DNA of 6,063 bases from contig JARXAU010000171.1 of NCBI GenBank assembly GCA_029865675.1, positions 1 to 6,063 on the forward strand, in the 5' to 3' direction. The notes below the pieces were generated by a model. It saw only the letters and a list, made by a program, of their open reading frames with translations, was not told the DNA's origin and made no database searches. The DNA comes from Rhodoferax sp. (GTDB lineage: Bacteria > Pseudomonadota > Gammaproteobacteria > Burkholderiales > Burkholderiaceae_C). The position numbers and the translations under genes were made by a program. Shown piece by piece: positions 1 to 5,604 of the stretch. Position 1 is the first letter of the stretch. Every line of letters begins with the position of its first letter.

Positions 1-7
1 GAAAACA

Positions 8-688
8 ATGAGTCTTAGCAATCACTTAGGGTTGCTGGGTCGCAAAGTTGGCATGATGCGCCTATTCACCGACGACGGGGACGCTGTTCCTGTGACGGTG
101 GTAGATGTGTCCAACAACCGTGTGACGCAGATCAAAACCCAGGCGAACGATGGCTACGTTGCCTTGCAGGTGACGTTTGGGGCGCGAAAAGCATCGCGCA
201 TCACCAAGCCTGTTGCCGGTCACCTCGCTAAAGCGGGCGTAGAAGCCGGTGAAATAATTCAGGAATTCCGCATTACTGCTGACGTTGCAGCCCAGTACCA
301 AGCCGGTTCTGTGCTCGCGGTATCCGGTTTGTTTGCCGTAGGCCAAAAAGTGGACGTGCAAGGCACGACCATCGGTAAGGGCTACGCTGGAACCATCAAG
401 CGCCACCACATGAGCTCGCAGCGCGCGTCGCACGGCAATAGCCGTTCGCACAATGTGCCCGGCTCCATCGGTATGGCCCAAGACCCAGGTCGCGTGTTTC
501 CAGGCAAACGCATGACCGGACATTTGGGCGACGACACCGTCACCACCCAAAACCTAGACGTAATCCGCGTCGATGAAGCCCGCCAATTGCTGATGATCAA
601 GGGTGCAATCCCTGGTTCGGCCGGCGGTTTCGTCACCGTGCGTCCTGCTGTCAAAGTGAAAAGCCCATCTGCCAAAGGAGCGAACTGA
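8..688 (+). CDS. rplC: 50S ribosomal protein L3
   Basis: L3 is a primary 23S rRNA-binding protein needed early in large-subunit assembly; its long central loop reaches towards the peptidyl-transferase centre. The 226-residue product opens with a LGLLGRKVGMMRLFTDDG stretch matching the conserved L3 N-terminus, and carries the loop signature GKGYAGTIKRHH (about 123-134) followed by HGNSRSHNVPGSIG (142-155). Gln158 in MAQDPG aligns with E. coli Gln150, the residue methylated by PrmB, so that modification is plausible here (inference). The protein is about 17 residues longer than E. coli L3 (209 aa): about 5 at the N-terminus, the rest internal and in a C-terminal KSPSAKGAN tail. Start at the ATG at 8 follows the Comamonadaceae-like N-terminus; its ribosome-binding site lies outside the window. 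The stop overlaps the rplD start by one base (TGATG). Confidence 0.98.
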   Translation: MSLSNHLGLLGRKVGMMRLFTDDGDAVPVTVVDVSNNRVTQIKTQANDGYVALQVTFGARKASRITKPVAGHLAKAGVEAGEIIQEFRITADVAAQYQAGSVLAVSGLFAVGQKVDVQGTTIGKGYAGTIKRHHMSSQRASHGNSRSHNVPGSIGMAQDPGRVFPGKRMTGHLGDDTVTTQNLDVIRVDEARQLLMIKGAIPGSAGGFVTVRPAVKVKSPSAKGAN

Positions 689-1308
689 TGCAGCTCGAAC
701 TCCTGAACGATCAAGGTCAAGCGACCGCCAAGTACGACGCGCCTGAAACGGTGTTCGGTCGTGCTTACAACGAAGACTTGGTGCACCAAGTGGTTGTGGC
801 TTTCCAGGCCAACGCGCGCCAAGGCACGCGGGCCCAAAAAGACCGCGAGCAAGTGCACCACTCGACGAAAAAGCCTTTCAAGCAAAAGGGAACTGGCCGT
901 GCACGCGCTGGTATGACGTCCTCGCCCTTGTGGCGCGGAGGCGGTCGTATTTTTCCGAACATGCCTGACGAAAACTTCAGCCAAAAAATCAACAAAAAGA
1001 TGTACCGCGCTGGTATGGCTGCGATCTTGTCGCAGCTGGCCCGCGAAGGCCGTCTCGCTGTGGTGGACTCACTGACCGTTGACTCGCCCAAGACCAAGCC
1101 TCTGGCGGCCAAGTTCAAAGCGATGAACCTGCAGTCTGTGCTCGTAATCGCCGATGAAGTCGACGAAAACTTGTACCTGGCCTCTCGCAACCTGGTCAAC
1201 ATCTTGGTGGTCGAGCCCCGCTATGCGGACCCCGTGTCCTTGGTGCACTACCGCAAGGTCTTGGTGACCAAGGCTGCGATGGACAAACTCAAGGAGATGT
1301 TCGCATGA
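688..1308 (+). CDS. rplD: 50S ribosomal protein L4
   Basis: L4 binds 23S rRNA, and its extended basic loop forms part of the exit-tunnel constriction with L22. The product has 206 residues (E. coli 201). Family hallmarks include VHQVVVAFQANARQGTRAQK (32-51), the tunnel-loop core KQKGTGRAR (65-73) and the C-terminal DENLYLASRNL and DPVSLVHY segments. Lys67 aligns with E. coli Lys63, a known macrolide-resistance position, and is the wild-type residue. AAAGGAG at 674-680 sits 7 bases before the ATG, inside the end of rplC, and the start shares one base with the rplC stop, so translational coupling is likely. In E. coli L4 also represses the S10 operon through the leader upstream of rpsJ. That leader is outside the window, so whether this L4 regulates cannot be judged. 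Confidence 0.98.
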   Translation: MQLELLNDQGQATAKYDAPETVFGRAYNEDLVHQVVVAFQANARQGTRAQKDREQVHHSTKKPFKQKGTGRARAGMTSSPLWRGGGRIFPNMPDENFSQKINKKMYRAGMAAILSQLAREGRLAVVDSLTVDSPKTKPLAAKFKAMNLQSVLVIADEVDENLYLASRNLVNILVVEPRYADPVSLVHYRKVLVTKAAMDKLKEMFA

Positions 1309-1631
1309 GCCACGGACCCAATCTATCCAAATTCGACGAAGGTCGATTGATGCAGGTTCTGATCGCGCCCATCGTGTCTGAAAAGGCAACCATGGTCGCT
1401 GAAAAGAACAATGTGGTGACCTTCAAGGTGCTGCAAGACTCTACCAAATATGAAATCAAGGCCGCAGTGGAATTGATGTTCAAGGTCGAAGTCAAGGGCG
1501 TCTCGGTGGTTAACACCAAAGGCAAAAGCAAGCGTTTTGGCAAGTCCATGGGTCGCCGCGACAATGTTCGCAAGGCCTATGTCATGCTCAAACCAGGTCA
1601 AGAGCTGAACCTTGGCGGGGAGGCTGCGTAA
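1305..1631 (+). CDS. rplW: 50S ribosomal protein L23
   Basis: L23 lies at the tunnel exit and is the main docking site for trigger factor and the signal recognition particle. The 108-residue product shows APIVSEKATMVAEKNN (21-36), an IKAAVELMFKVEV helix-strand segment (51-63), the basic loop KGKSKRFGKSMGRRDNVRKAYV (72-93) and a GQELNLGG end. Glu26 in the SEK motif aligns with E. coli Glu18, the trigger-factor contact. The chosen ATG overlaps the rplD stop by four bases (ATGA) and has AGGAG at 1292-1296, 8 bases upstream. It adds about eight residues compared with E. coli L23 (100 aa). The later ATG at 1350 would delete the RLMQVL beginning of the fold and has a poorer ribosome-binding site. 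Confidence 0.97.
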   Translation: MSHGPNLSKFDEGRLMQVLIAPIVSEKATMVAEKNNVVTFKVLQDSTKYEIKAAVELMFKVEVKGVSVVNTKGKSKRFGKSMGRRDNVRKAYVMLKPGQELNLGGEAA

Positions 1632-1633
1632 TC

Positions 1634-2458
1634 ATGGCTGTCATTAAAATGAAACCCACTTCACCAGGCCGTCGTGGCGTGGTGAAAATCTCGCGGGACC
1701 ACCTGTACAAGGGCGCACCGCACGCTGCTTTGCTGGAGCCTCAGTTCCAGCACGCTGGCCGTAACAACAATGGTCATATCACCACCCGTCACAAGGGCGG
1801 TGGTCATAAGCACCATTACCGTGTGGTCGATTTCCGTCGCATGAAGGATGGAATCCCGGCAAAAGTCGAGCGTATTGAATACGACCCTAACCGTTCGGCG
1901 CATATTGCCCTGTTGTGCTACGCCGATGGCGAGCGCACCTACATCATTGCGCCGCGTGGTCTGGAAGTAGGAGCTTCGGTGATGAGCGGTTCTGAAGCGC
2001 CCATTCGCGTGGGTAACACGTTGCCAGTGCGCAACATTCCAGTGGGTTCCATCATCCACTGCGTGGAGTTGCAAGTCGGCAAGGGTGCGCAAATCATCCG
2101 CTCGGCCGGCACGTCAGCCACATTGCTGGCTCGCGAAGGCACTTACGCCCAGGTTCGCCTGCGCTCGGGTGAGGTTCGCAAGATCCATATCGACTGCCGC
2201 GCCACCATTGGACAGGTCGCCAACGAAGAGCACAGCCTGCGCCAACTCGGTAAAGCCGGTGTCAAGCGTTGGATGGGCATTCGTCCTACCGTTCGCGGTA
2301 CCGTCATGAACCCGGTGGATCACCCGCACGGCGGTGGCGAAGGCAAGACGGGCGAAGGCCGCCACCCAGTGGATCCTTGGGGCAATTTGACCAAGGGTTA
2401 CCGTACCCGTAACAACAAGCGCACGCAGGTCATGATCGTGTCGCGTCGCAAGAAGTAA
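1634..2458 (+). CDS. rplB: 50S ribosomal protein L2
   Basis: L2 is one of the most conserved ribosomal proteins. It binds domain IV of 23S rRNA, helps subunit association and is required for peptidyl-transferase activity. The 274-residue product (E. coli 273) has the N-terminal KPTSPGRRGVVK segment, an OB-fold region with GRNNNGHITTRHKGGGHKHHYR (43-64), an SH3-like central domain and the hallmark MNPVDHPHGGGEG near 225-237. His230 aligns with the functionally critical E. coli His229 (numbered there without Met). The one extra residue relative to E. coli lies just after this motif, where GEGKTGEGR is encoded by two 9-base copies of ggcgaaggc (2336-2344 and 2351-2359). The start lies 2 bases after the rplW stop, and GGGGAGG at 1617-1623 within rplW serves as a strong ribosome-binding site. 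Confidence 0.99.
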   Translation: MAVIKMKPTSPGRRGVVKISRDHLYKGAPHAALLEPQFQHAGRNNNGHITTRHKGGGHKHHYRVVDFRRMKDGIPAKVERIEYDPNRSAHIALLCYADGERTYIIAPRGLEVGASVMSGSEAPIRVGNTLPVRNIPVGSIIHCVELQVGKGAQIIRSAGTSATLLAREGTYAQVRLRSGEVRKIHIDCRATIGQVANEEHSLRQLGKAGVKRWMGIRPTVRGTVMNPVDHPHGGGEGKTGEGRHPVDPWGNLTKGYRTRNNKRTQVMIVSRRKK

Positions 2459-2469
2459 GGGGCAGGTAA

Positions 2470-2748
2470 ATGACTCGTTCTCTCAAAAAAGGCCCCTTTG
2501 TGGACCACCATTTGTTGGCCAAAACGGAAAAAGCCGTTGCCAACAAAGACAAAAAGCCGATCAAGACCTGGTCGCGTCGTTCCATGGTCCTGCCCGATTT
2601 CATCGGTTTGACCATTGCGGTGCACAACGGCAAGCAGCACGTGCCCGTCTACATCACTGACCAAATGGTCGGCCACAAGTTGGGTGAGTTCGCTCTGACC
2701 CGTACTTTCAAGGGCCACCCTGCGGACAAAAAAGTCCAGAAGAAATAA
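2470..2748 (+). CDS. rpsS: 30S ribosomal protein S19
   Basis: S19 sits in the head of the small subunit, forms a complex with S13, contacts 16S rRNA near the A-site tRNA and takes part in bridges to the large subunit. The 92-residue product is exactly the E. coli length and reads as a clear orthologue: TRSLKKGPFVDHHLL at the N-terminus, KTWSRRSMVLPDFIG (32-46), then HNGKQHVPVYITDQMVGHKLGEFALTRTF (52-80) and a lysine-rich end. It begins 11 bases after the rplB stop. AAGGGG at 2457-2462, which uses the last two bases of that stop codon, stands 7 bases before the ATG, so terminating ribosomes are placed directly over the next start. Confidence 0.99.
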   Translation: MTRSLKKGPFVDHHLLAKTEKAVANKDKKPIKTWSRRSMVLPDFIGLTIAVHNGKQHVPVYITDQMVGHKLGEFALTRTFKGHPADKKVQKK

Positions 2749-2756
2749 GGAGGTGA
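2747..2756 (+). promoter_or_regulatory. Perfect ten-base Shine-Dalgarno of rplV, overlapping the rpsS stop
   Basis: The ten bases AAGGAGGTGA are the exact complement of the conserved 16S rRNA 3' end (TCACCTCCTT). They begin with the last two bases of the rpsS TAA and end two bases before the rplV ATG at 2759; the AGGAGG core is spaced 5 bases from the ATG. This settles the rplV start: an in-frame GTG at 2753-2755 lies inside the Shine-Dalgarno itself and cannot be the true start. Confidence 0.85.
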
Positions 2757-2758
2757 CC

Positions 2759-3088
2759 ATGGAAACACGTGCAACCCTTCGTGGCGTTCGTTTATCGGTT
2801 GACAAAGGCCGTTTGGTCGCGGATCTGATTCGCGGCAAAAAGGTGGACCAGGCGCTCAATATTCTGCAATTCACGCAGAAAAAAGCCGCCGGAATCATCA
2901 AAAAGGTTCTGGAATCGGCCATCGCCAACGCTGAACACAATGACGGTGCTGACATCGACGAGCTGAAGGTGAAAACCATCTTCGTCGAGCAAGGTGCATC
3001 GCTGCGTCGCTTTACGGCCCGCGCCAAAGGCCGCGGCAACCAAATCCGCAAGCCCACGTGCCATGTGTACGTGACGGTCGGCAATTAA
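2759..3088 (+). CDS. rplV: 50S ribosomal protein L22
   Basis: L22 binds all domains of 23S rRNA. Its long beta-hairpin lines the exit tunnel opposite L4 and is a site of macrolide-resistance changes. The 109-residue product (E. coli 110) has METRATLRGVRLSVDKGRLVADLIRGKKV at the N-terminus, the nearly invariant KKVLESAIANAEHNDGAD (48-65), and the tunnel hairpin from about residue 80 to 98 (GASLRRFTARAKGRGNQIR). No deletion is visible in that hairpin. The start is the ATG at 2759, because an upstream in-frame GTG falls inside the Shine-Dalgarno. It begins 10 bases after the rpsS stop. Confidence 0.98.
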   Translation: METRATLRGVRLSVDKGRLVADLIRGKKVDQALNILQFTQKKAAGIIKKVLESAIANAEHNDGADIDELKVKTIFVEQGASLRRFTARAKGRGNQIRKPTCHVYVTVGN

Positions 3089-3103
3089 GAGGCTCGGATA
3101 TAT

Positions 3104-4021
3104 ATGGGACAAAAAATCCATCCAACCGGCTTTCGCTTGAGCGTCAGCCGCAATTGGTCTTCTCGCTGGTACGCCAGTGACCGCGATTTCGCCGGCATGC
3201 TCGCCGAAGACATCAAGGTCCGTGAGTACCTCAAGGCCAAGCTGAAAAATGCTTCGGTGTCGCGCATCCTGATCGAGCGTCCTGCCAAGAACGCCCGTAT
3301 CACCATCTTCTCCTCACGTCCTGGTGTCGTGATCGGTAAGAAGGGGGAGGACATCGAGAACTTGAAGCGCGACCTGAGCAAGCAGCTTGGTGTGCCAGTG
3401 GCAGTGAACATCGAAGAAGTGCGCAAGCCCGAAATCGACGCTAAGCTGATCGCGGACTCCATCACGCAGCAGTTAGAGAAACGCATCATGTTCCGCCGCG
3501 CCATGAAGCGCGCCATGCAAAACGCCATGCGTCTGGGTGCCTTGGGCATCAAGATCATGTCGGCCGGCCGTTTGAACGGTATCGAGATCGCACGTACCGA
3601 GTGGTACCGTGAAGGCCGCGTGCCTTTGCATACCCTGCGCGCTGACATCGACTACGGCACCTCGGAAGCCAAAACTACCTACGGCATTATTGGTGTCAAG
3701 GTCTGGGTCTACAAAGGCGATACGCTGGGCCGCAATGACCTGCCTGCTGCCAATGAGCCTCGCGCTGAAGAAGAGCGCCGTCCTCGTGGCCCCCGCCGTG
3801 ATGACCGTGGTGGTGCGCGCCCTGGCGCTGACCGTCCTGCTCCTCGCGGCGCGCGTCGTCCTATGGGTGCCAATGCGGCGCCTGTGGATGGCAGCGACAA
3901 GCCTGTCGAGGCCGGAGGCTTCGACGCCTCTAAACCAGCTGTTCGTCGCGTTCGCACCGTTGGCGCGCCAGCGTCGGTAGGCAGCACCAGTGCTGCTACC
4001 GCTGACGGCAAAGGAGAATAA
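3104..4021 (+). CDS. rpsC: 30S ribosomal protein S3 with long C-terminal extension
   Basis: S3 lines the mRNA entry channel in the small-subunit head and contributes to the ribosomal helicase activity. Residues 1-207 are a standard S3: MGQKIHPTGFRL start, a type-2 KH domain with the GKKG loop at 78-81, and a C-terminal domain with RTEWYREGRVPLHTLRADIDYGTSEA (164-189) and IIGVKVWVYKGD. Arg131, Arg132 and Lys135 match the E. coli helicase residues. From about 208 to 305 the protein carries a low-complexity tail, first Arg/Pro/Gly/Asp-rich (220-253), then Ala/Ser/Val/Pro-rich, making it 305 residues against 233 in E. coli. Similar long tails occur in Comamonadaceae S3 as far as I recall. The start is 15 bases after the rplV stop. 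Its Shine-Dalgarno is weak or distant: GAGG at 3089-3092 lies 11 bases away, or GGA at 3096-3098 lies 5 bases away. Confidence 0.98.
   Translation: MGQKIHPTGFRLSVSRNWSSRWYASDRDFAGMLAEDIKVREYLKAKLKNASVSRILIERPAKNARITIFSSRPGVVIGKKGEDIENLKRDLSKQLGVPVAVNIEEVRKPEIDAKLIADSITQQLEKRIMFRRAMKRAMQNAMRLGALGIKIMSAGRLNGIEIARTEWYREGRVPLHTLRADIDYGTSEAKTTYGIIGVKVWVYKGDTLGRNDLPAANEPRAEEERRPRGPRRDDRGGARPGADRPAPRGARRPMGANAAPVDGSDKPVEAGGFDASKPAVRRVRTVGAPASVGSTSAATADGKGE
3975..4001 (+). other. RNA hairpin in the end of rpsC, ahead of the rplP ribosome-binding site
   Basis: Read as RNA, CGGTA (3975-3979) and GCAGCA (3981-3986) pair with TGCTGC (3991-3996) and TACCG (3997-4001). This gives eleven base pairs interrupted by a single bulged G at 3980 and closed by a four-base CCAG loop. 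It encodes residues 291-299 of the S3 tail and ends nine bases before the AAAGGAG of rplP at 4010-4016. No U-tract follows, so it is not an intrinsic terminator. A role in translation coupling or mRNA stability is only inferred. Confidence 0.5.
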
Positions 4022-4023
4022 CC

Positions 4024-4440
4024 ATGTTGCAACCCGCTCGTCGCAAGTACCGCAAAGAGCAGAAGGGCCGTAACACCGGCATCGCGACCCGAGGAAGCTC
4101 GGTCGCGTTCGGTGATTTTGGTCTGAAATGCACCGATCGCGGACGCCTTACGGCCCGCCAAATTGAAGCTGCACGCCGTGCAATTTCCCGTCACGTTAAG
4201 CGTGGCGGCCGTATCTGGATCCGCGTGTTTCCCGATAAGCCGATCTCCCAAAAGCCTGCTGAAGTGCGTATGGGCAACGGCAAAGGCAATCCCGAGTACT
4301 ACGTGGCTGAAATCCAGCCCGGAAAAATCGTGTTTGAGATCGTCGGCGTGTCCGAAGAGTTGGCCCGTGAAGCGTTTCGCTTGGCGGCTGCCAAGCTGCC
4401 TTTGCGTACGACCTTCGTCGCCCGCATGATTGGCCAGTAA
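4024..4440 (+). CDS. rplP: 50S ribosomal protein L16
   Basis: L16 binds 23S rRNA near the A site, helps position aminoacyl-tRNA and is needed for late large-subunit maturation. The 138-residue product (E. coli 136) has MLQPARRKYRKEQKGRNTG at the N-terminus, GRLTARQIEAARRAISRHVKRGGRIWIRVFPDKPIS (40-75), VRMGNGKGNPEYYVA (81-95) and the PEELAREAF-like segment here as SEELAREAFRLAAAKLPLRTTFV. Arg82 aligns with E. coli Arg81, the residue hydroxylated by the oxygenase RoxA/YcfD; whether this organism has that enzyme cannot be seen. AAAGGAG at 4010-4016, within the last rpsC codons, lies 7 bases from the ATG. The gene starts two bases after the rpsC stop. Confidence 0.99.
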   Translation: MLQPARRKYRKEQKGRNTGIATRGSSVAFGDFGLKCTDRGRLTARQIEAARRAISRHVKRGGRIWIRVFPDKPISQKPAEVRMGNGKGNPEYYVAEIQPGKIVFEIVGVSEELAREAFRLAAAKLPLRTTFVARMIGQ

Positions 4441-4458
4441 TCAGGAGAATTTTGAAAA

Positions 4459-4665
4459 ATGAAAACGACTGAACTGCGCAAAAAAGACGTTGCAGGCCTG
4501 CAAACCGAGATCAAAGAGCTCCAACGCGCTCACTTTGGTCTGCGGATGCAAAAAGCCACGCAGCAAATTTCTAACACCGCTACGCTGCGCATTGCGCGCC
4601 GCGACATTGCCCGCGCCAAGACCATTCTTGTCGAGAAGCAAAGCGCTGACTCGTCCGCCACTTAA
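4459..4665 (+). CDS. rpmC: 50S ribosomal protein L29
   Basis: L29 is a small helical protein next to L23 at the tunnel exit. The 68-residue product (E. coli 63) fits the family's two-helix hairpin: MKTTELRKKDVAGLQTEIKEL, the FGLRMQKATQQ turn (26-36) and a second helix with TLRIARRDIARAKTIL (42-57). The last residues (QSADSSAT) extend slightly past the E. coli end. AGGAG at 4443-4447 lies 11 bases from the ATG, longer than elsewhere in the operon. A small A/T palindrome at 4449-4460 (atttt...aaaat) covers the spacer and the first two bases of the start codon, and folding could shorten the effective spacing, but it is too weak to rely on. A TTG at 4452 is out of frame with the gene and not an alternative start. 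Confidence 0.97.
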   Translation: MKTTELRKKDVAGLQTEIKELQRAHFGLRMQKATQQISNTATLRIARRDIARAKTILVEKQSADSSAT

Positions 4666-4675
4666 GGAGCACACC

Positions 4676-4945
4676 ATGACGGAAGCTAAAAAATCCCTCA
4701 AGCGCACCTTGATTGGCAAGGTGGTCAGCGACAAGCGGTCTAAGACCGTAACCGTGCTGATTGAGCGCCGTGTCAAGCACGCGCTCTACGGCAATATTGT
4801 TGGCAAGTCGAGCAAGTACCACGCGCACGACGAAGTCGGCCAGTACAAGACGGGCGATGTGATTGAGATCACGGAAAGCCGTCCTATTTCCAAGACCAAG
4901 AACTGGGTGGCCAGCCGCTTGGTGGAAAAAGCCTCGGCGGTGTAA
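4676..4945 (+). CDS. rpsQ: 30S ribosomal protein S17
   Basis: S17 is a primary 16S rRNA-binding protein with an OB fold that helps fold the 5' domain of the small subunit. The true product has 89 residues beginning MTEAKKSLKRTLIGKVVSDK; the open frame reaches further upstream through rpmC but that part is not S17. Conserved segments include SDKRSKTVTVLIERRVKH (18-35), YGNIVGKSSKYHAHDE (38-53) and the hallmark GDVIEITESRPISKTKNW (60-77). The ATG lies 10 bases after the rpmC stop, with AAGGAG at 4664-4669 spaced 6 bases away; the first bases of that site belong to the rpmC TAA. This is the last gene of the operon, because an intrinsic terminator begins 33 bases after its stop. Confidence 0.99.
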   Translation: MTEAKKSLKRTLIGKVVSDKRSKTVTVLIERRVKHALYGNIVGKSSKYHAHDEVGQYKTGDVIEITESRPISKTKNWVASRLVEKASAV

Positions 4946-4978
4946 GCCCGCATCGCACAGCAGTGCAATCGCAATGAA

Positions 4979-5016
4979 GACGGCCCACCCTGATGGGCCG
5001 TCCTCGTTTTTGTTTT
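4979..5016 (+). terminator. Intrinsic terminator closing the S10 operon
   Basis: A perfect nine-base stem, GACGGCCCA (4979-4987) with TGGGCCGTC (4994-5002), encloses a six-base CCCTGA loop. Four bases (CTCG) follow, then two runs of T (5007-5011 and 5013-5016) broken by one G. The GC-rich stem followed by T-rich sequence just downstream of rpsQ is a classic Rho-independent terminator for the + strand. The four-base gap before the T-run is slightly longer than ideal. The opposite strand has no T-run after the stem, so it should act in one direction only. Confidence 0.92.
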
Positions 5017-5047
5017 AGGATTCCGCTTTATTTTTTTAGGAGACAGC

Positions 5048-5554
5048 ATGATTCAAGTAGGCGACACTATCCCGGCAACCACGCTCATGGAATATTCCGA
5101 AGTCGAGGGCGAAGGTTGCAGCATTGGGCCGAACGCTATCGACGTCGCTAAGGCCAGCGCCGGTAAGACAATTGCCTTGTTCGCGCTCCCGGGTGCATAC
5201 ACCCCGACTTGTTCGGCCAAGCATGTTCCGGGCTACGTTCAACATTTTGACGATTTCAAGGCGGCAGGCGTCGATGAAATTTGGTGCGTCAGTGTGAACG
5301 ATGCCTTCGTGATGGGTGCCTGGGCGCGGGAACAGCACACCGGCGCCAAAGTTCGCATGCTCGCCGACGGCAGCGCAGACTTCGCCAAAGCCACCGGCTT
5401 GACGCTTGATCTGACCAGCCGAGGCATGGGTTTGCGTAGCAATCGCTACTCCATGTTAGTCAAGGATGGCAAGGTGGCAACTTTGAACGTGGAAGGCCCT
5501 GGGAAATTCGAAGTCAGTGACGCCGGAACATTGCTCGCGCAGGCCAAAGCCTAA
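5048..5554 (+). CDS. Peroxiredoxin, type II/Prx5-like (thiol peroxidase)
   Basis: This is a cytosolic thioredoxin-fold peroxidase that reduces hydrogen peroxide and organic hydroperoxides through a reactive cysteine. The 168-residue protein has the Prx5 active-site signature FALPGAYTPTCS (45-56), with Thr52, peroxidatic Cys55 and, further on, Arg133 in RSNRYS as the expected catalytic set. A second cysteine, Cys80 in EIWCVSVND, lies 25 residues after Cys55, the same spacing as in plant type II peroxiredoxins (Cys51/Cys76). The enzyme is therefore likely reduced by glutaredoxin/glutathione or thioredoxin (inference). Cys24 is an extra cysteine of unknown role. No signal peptide is visible and there is no fused glutaredoxin domain. 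AGGAG at 5038-5042 stands 5 bases before the ATG. The gene follows the operon terminator closely, so its promoter must lie in or near the preceding 45 bases or further upstream; I see no clear one. Confidence 0.93.
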   Translation: MIQVGDTIPATTLMEYSEVEGEGCSIGPNAIDVAKASAGKTIALFALPGAYTPTCSAKHVPGYVQHFDDFKAAGVDEIWCVSVNDAFVMGAWAREQHTGAKVRMLADGSADFAKATGLTLDLTSRGMGLRSNRYSMLVKDGKVATLNVEGPGKFEVSDAGTLLAQAKA

Positions 5555-5572
5555 CTCTGGTTCTCGGTCTCA

Positions 5573-5604
5573 GCCGACCTTTAGCTTTCGCGCTACAGGT
5601 CGGC
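5573..5604. other. Hairpin between convergent genes, spanning the GNAT stop codon
   Basis: GCCGACCT (5573-5580) pairs with AGGTCGGC (5597-5604). After one mismatch (5581/5596), TAGC (5582-5585) pairs with GCTA (5592-5595), leaving a six-base loop. The stem works in RNA from either strand. It lies 18 bases after the peroxiredoxin stop and contains the final codons and stop of the minus-strand acetyltransferase gene. No T-run follows on either side, so it is not a canonical intrinsic terminator. It could still stabilise 3' ends or assist termination in both directions (inference). Confidence 0.55.

Noticed and set aside
2333..2366. Inverted arms ggtggcg/cgccacc and a 9-base direct repeat within rplB.
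   Set aside because: They fall in the conserved Gly-rich loop of L2 and are explained by repeated Gly/Glu codons (GEG twice); the long loop makes a functional stem unlikely.
2398..3084. A 228-codon open frame on the minus strand across the end of rplB, rpsS and rplV, and similar long minus-strand frames at 3085-3648 and 3709-4251.
   Set aside because: They lie fully antisense to well-identified ribosomal genes, read as Arg/Ser/Leu-rich shadow translations with no family likeness, and have no convincing ribosome-binding sites. They are explained by codon bias on the opposite strand.
3609..3980. A 123-codon + strand open frame inside rpsC in another frame.
   Set aside because: It overlaps the S3 domain and tail entirely, has no ribosome-binding site or recognisable product, and follows from the skewed composition of the tail.
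4449..4460. A/T palindrome over the rpmC start (atttt-ga-aaaat).
   Set aside because: At most four A-U pairs with a four-base loop; too weak to act as a thermosensor or switch, and expected by chance in an A/T-rich spacer.
4955..4966. Short palindrome gcac-agca-gtgc after rpsQ.
   Set aside because: A four-base stem is too short to mean anything; the strong terminator lies just downstream.
5010..5038. A possible promoter for the peroxiredoxin gene (TTGTTT at 5010-5015 and T-rich sequence near 5029-5038).
   Set aside because: The spacing to a TATTTT box is only 13 bases, and the other candidates are simply the T-rich tail of the terminator. There is not enough here to call a promoter.
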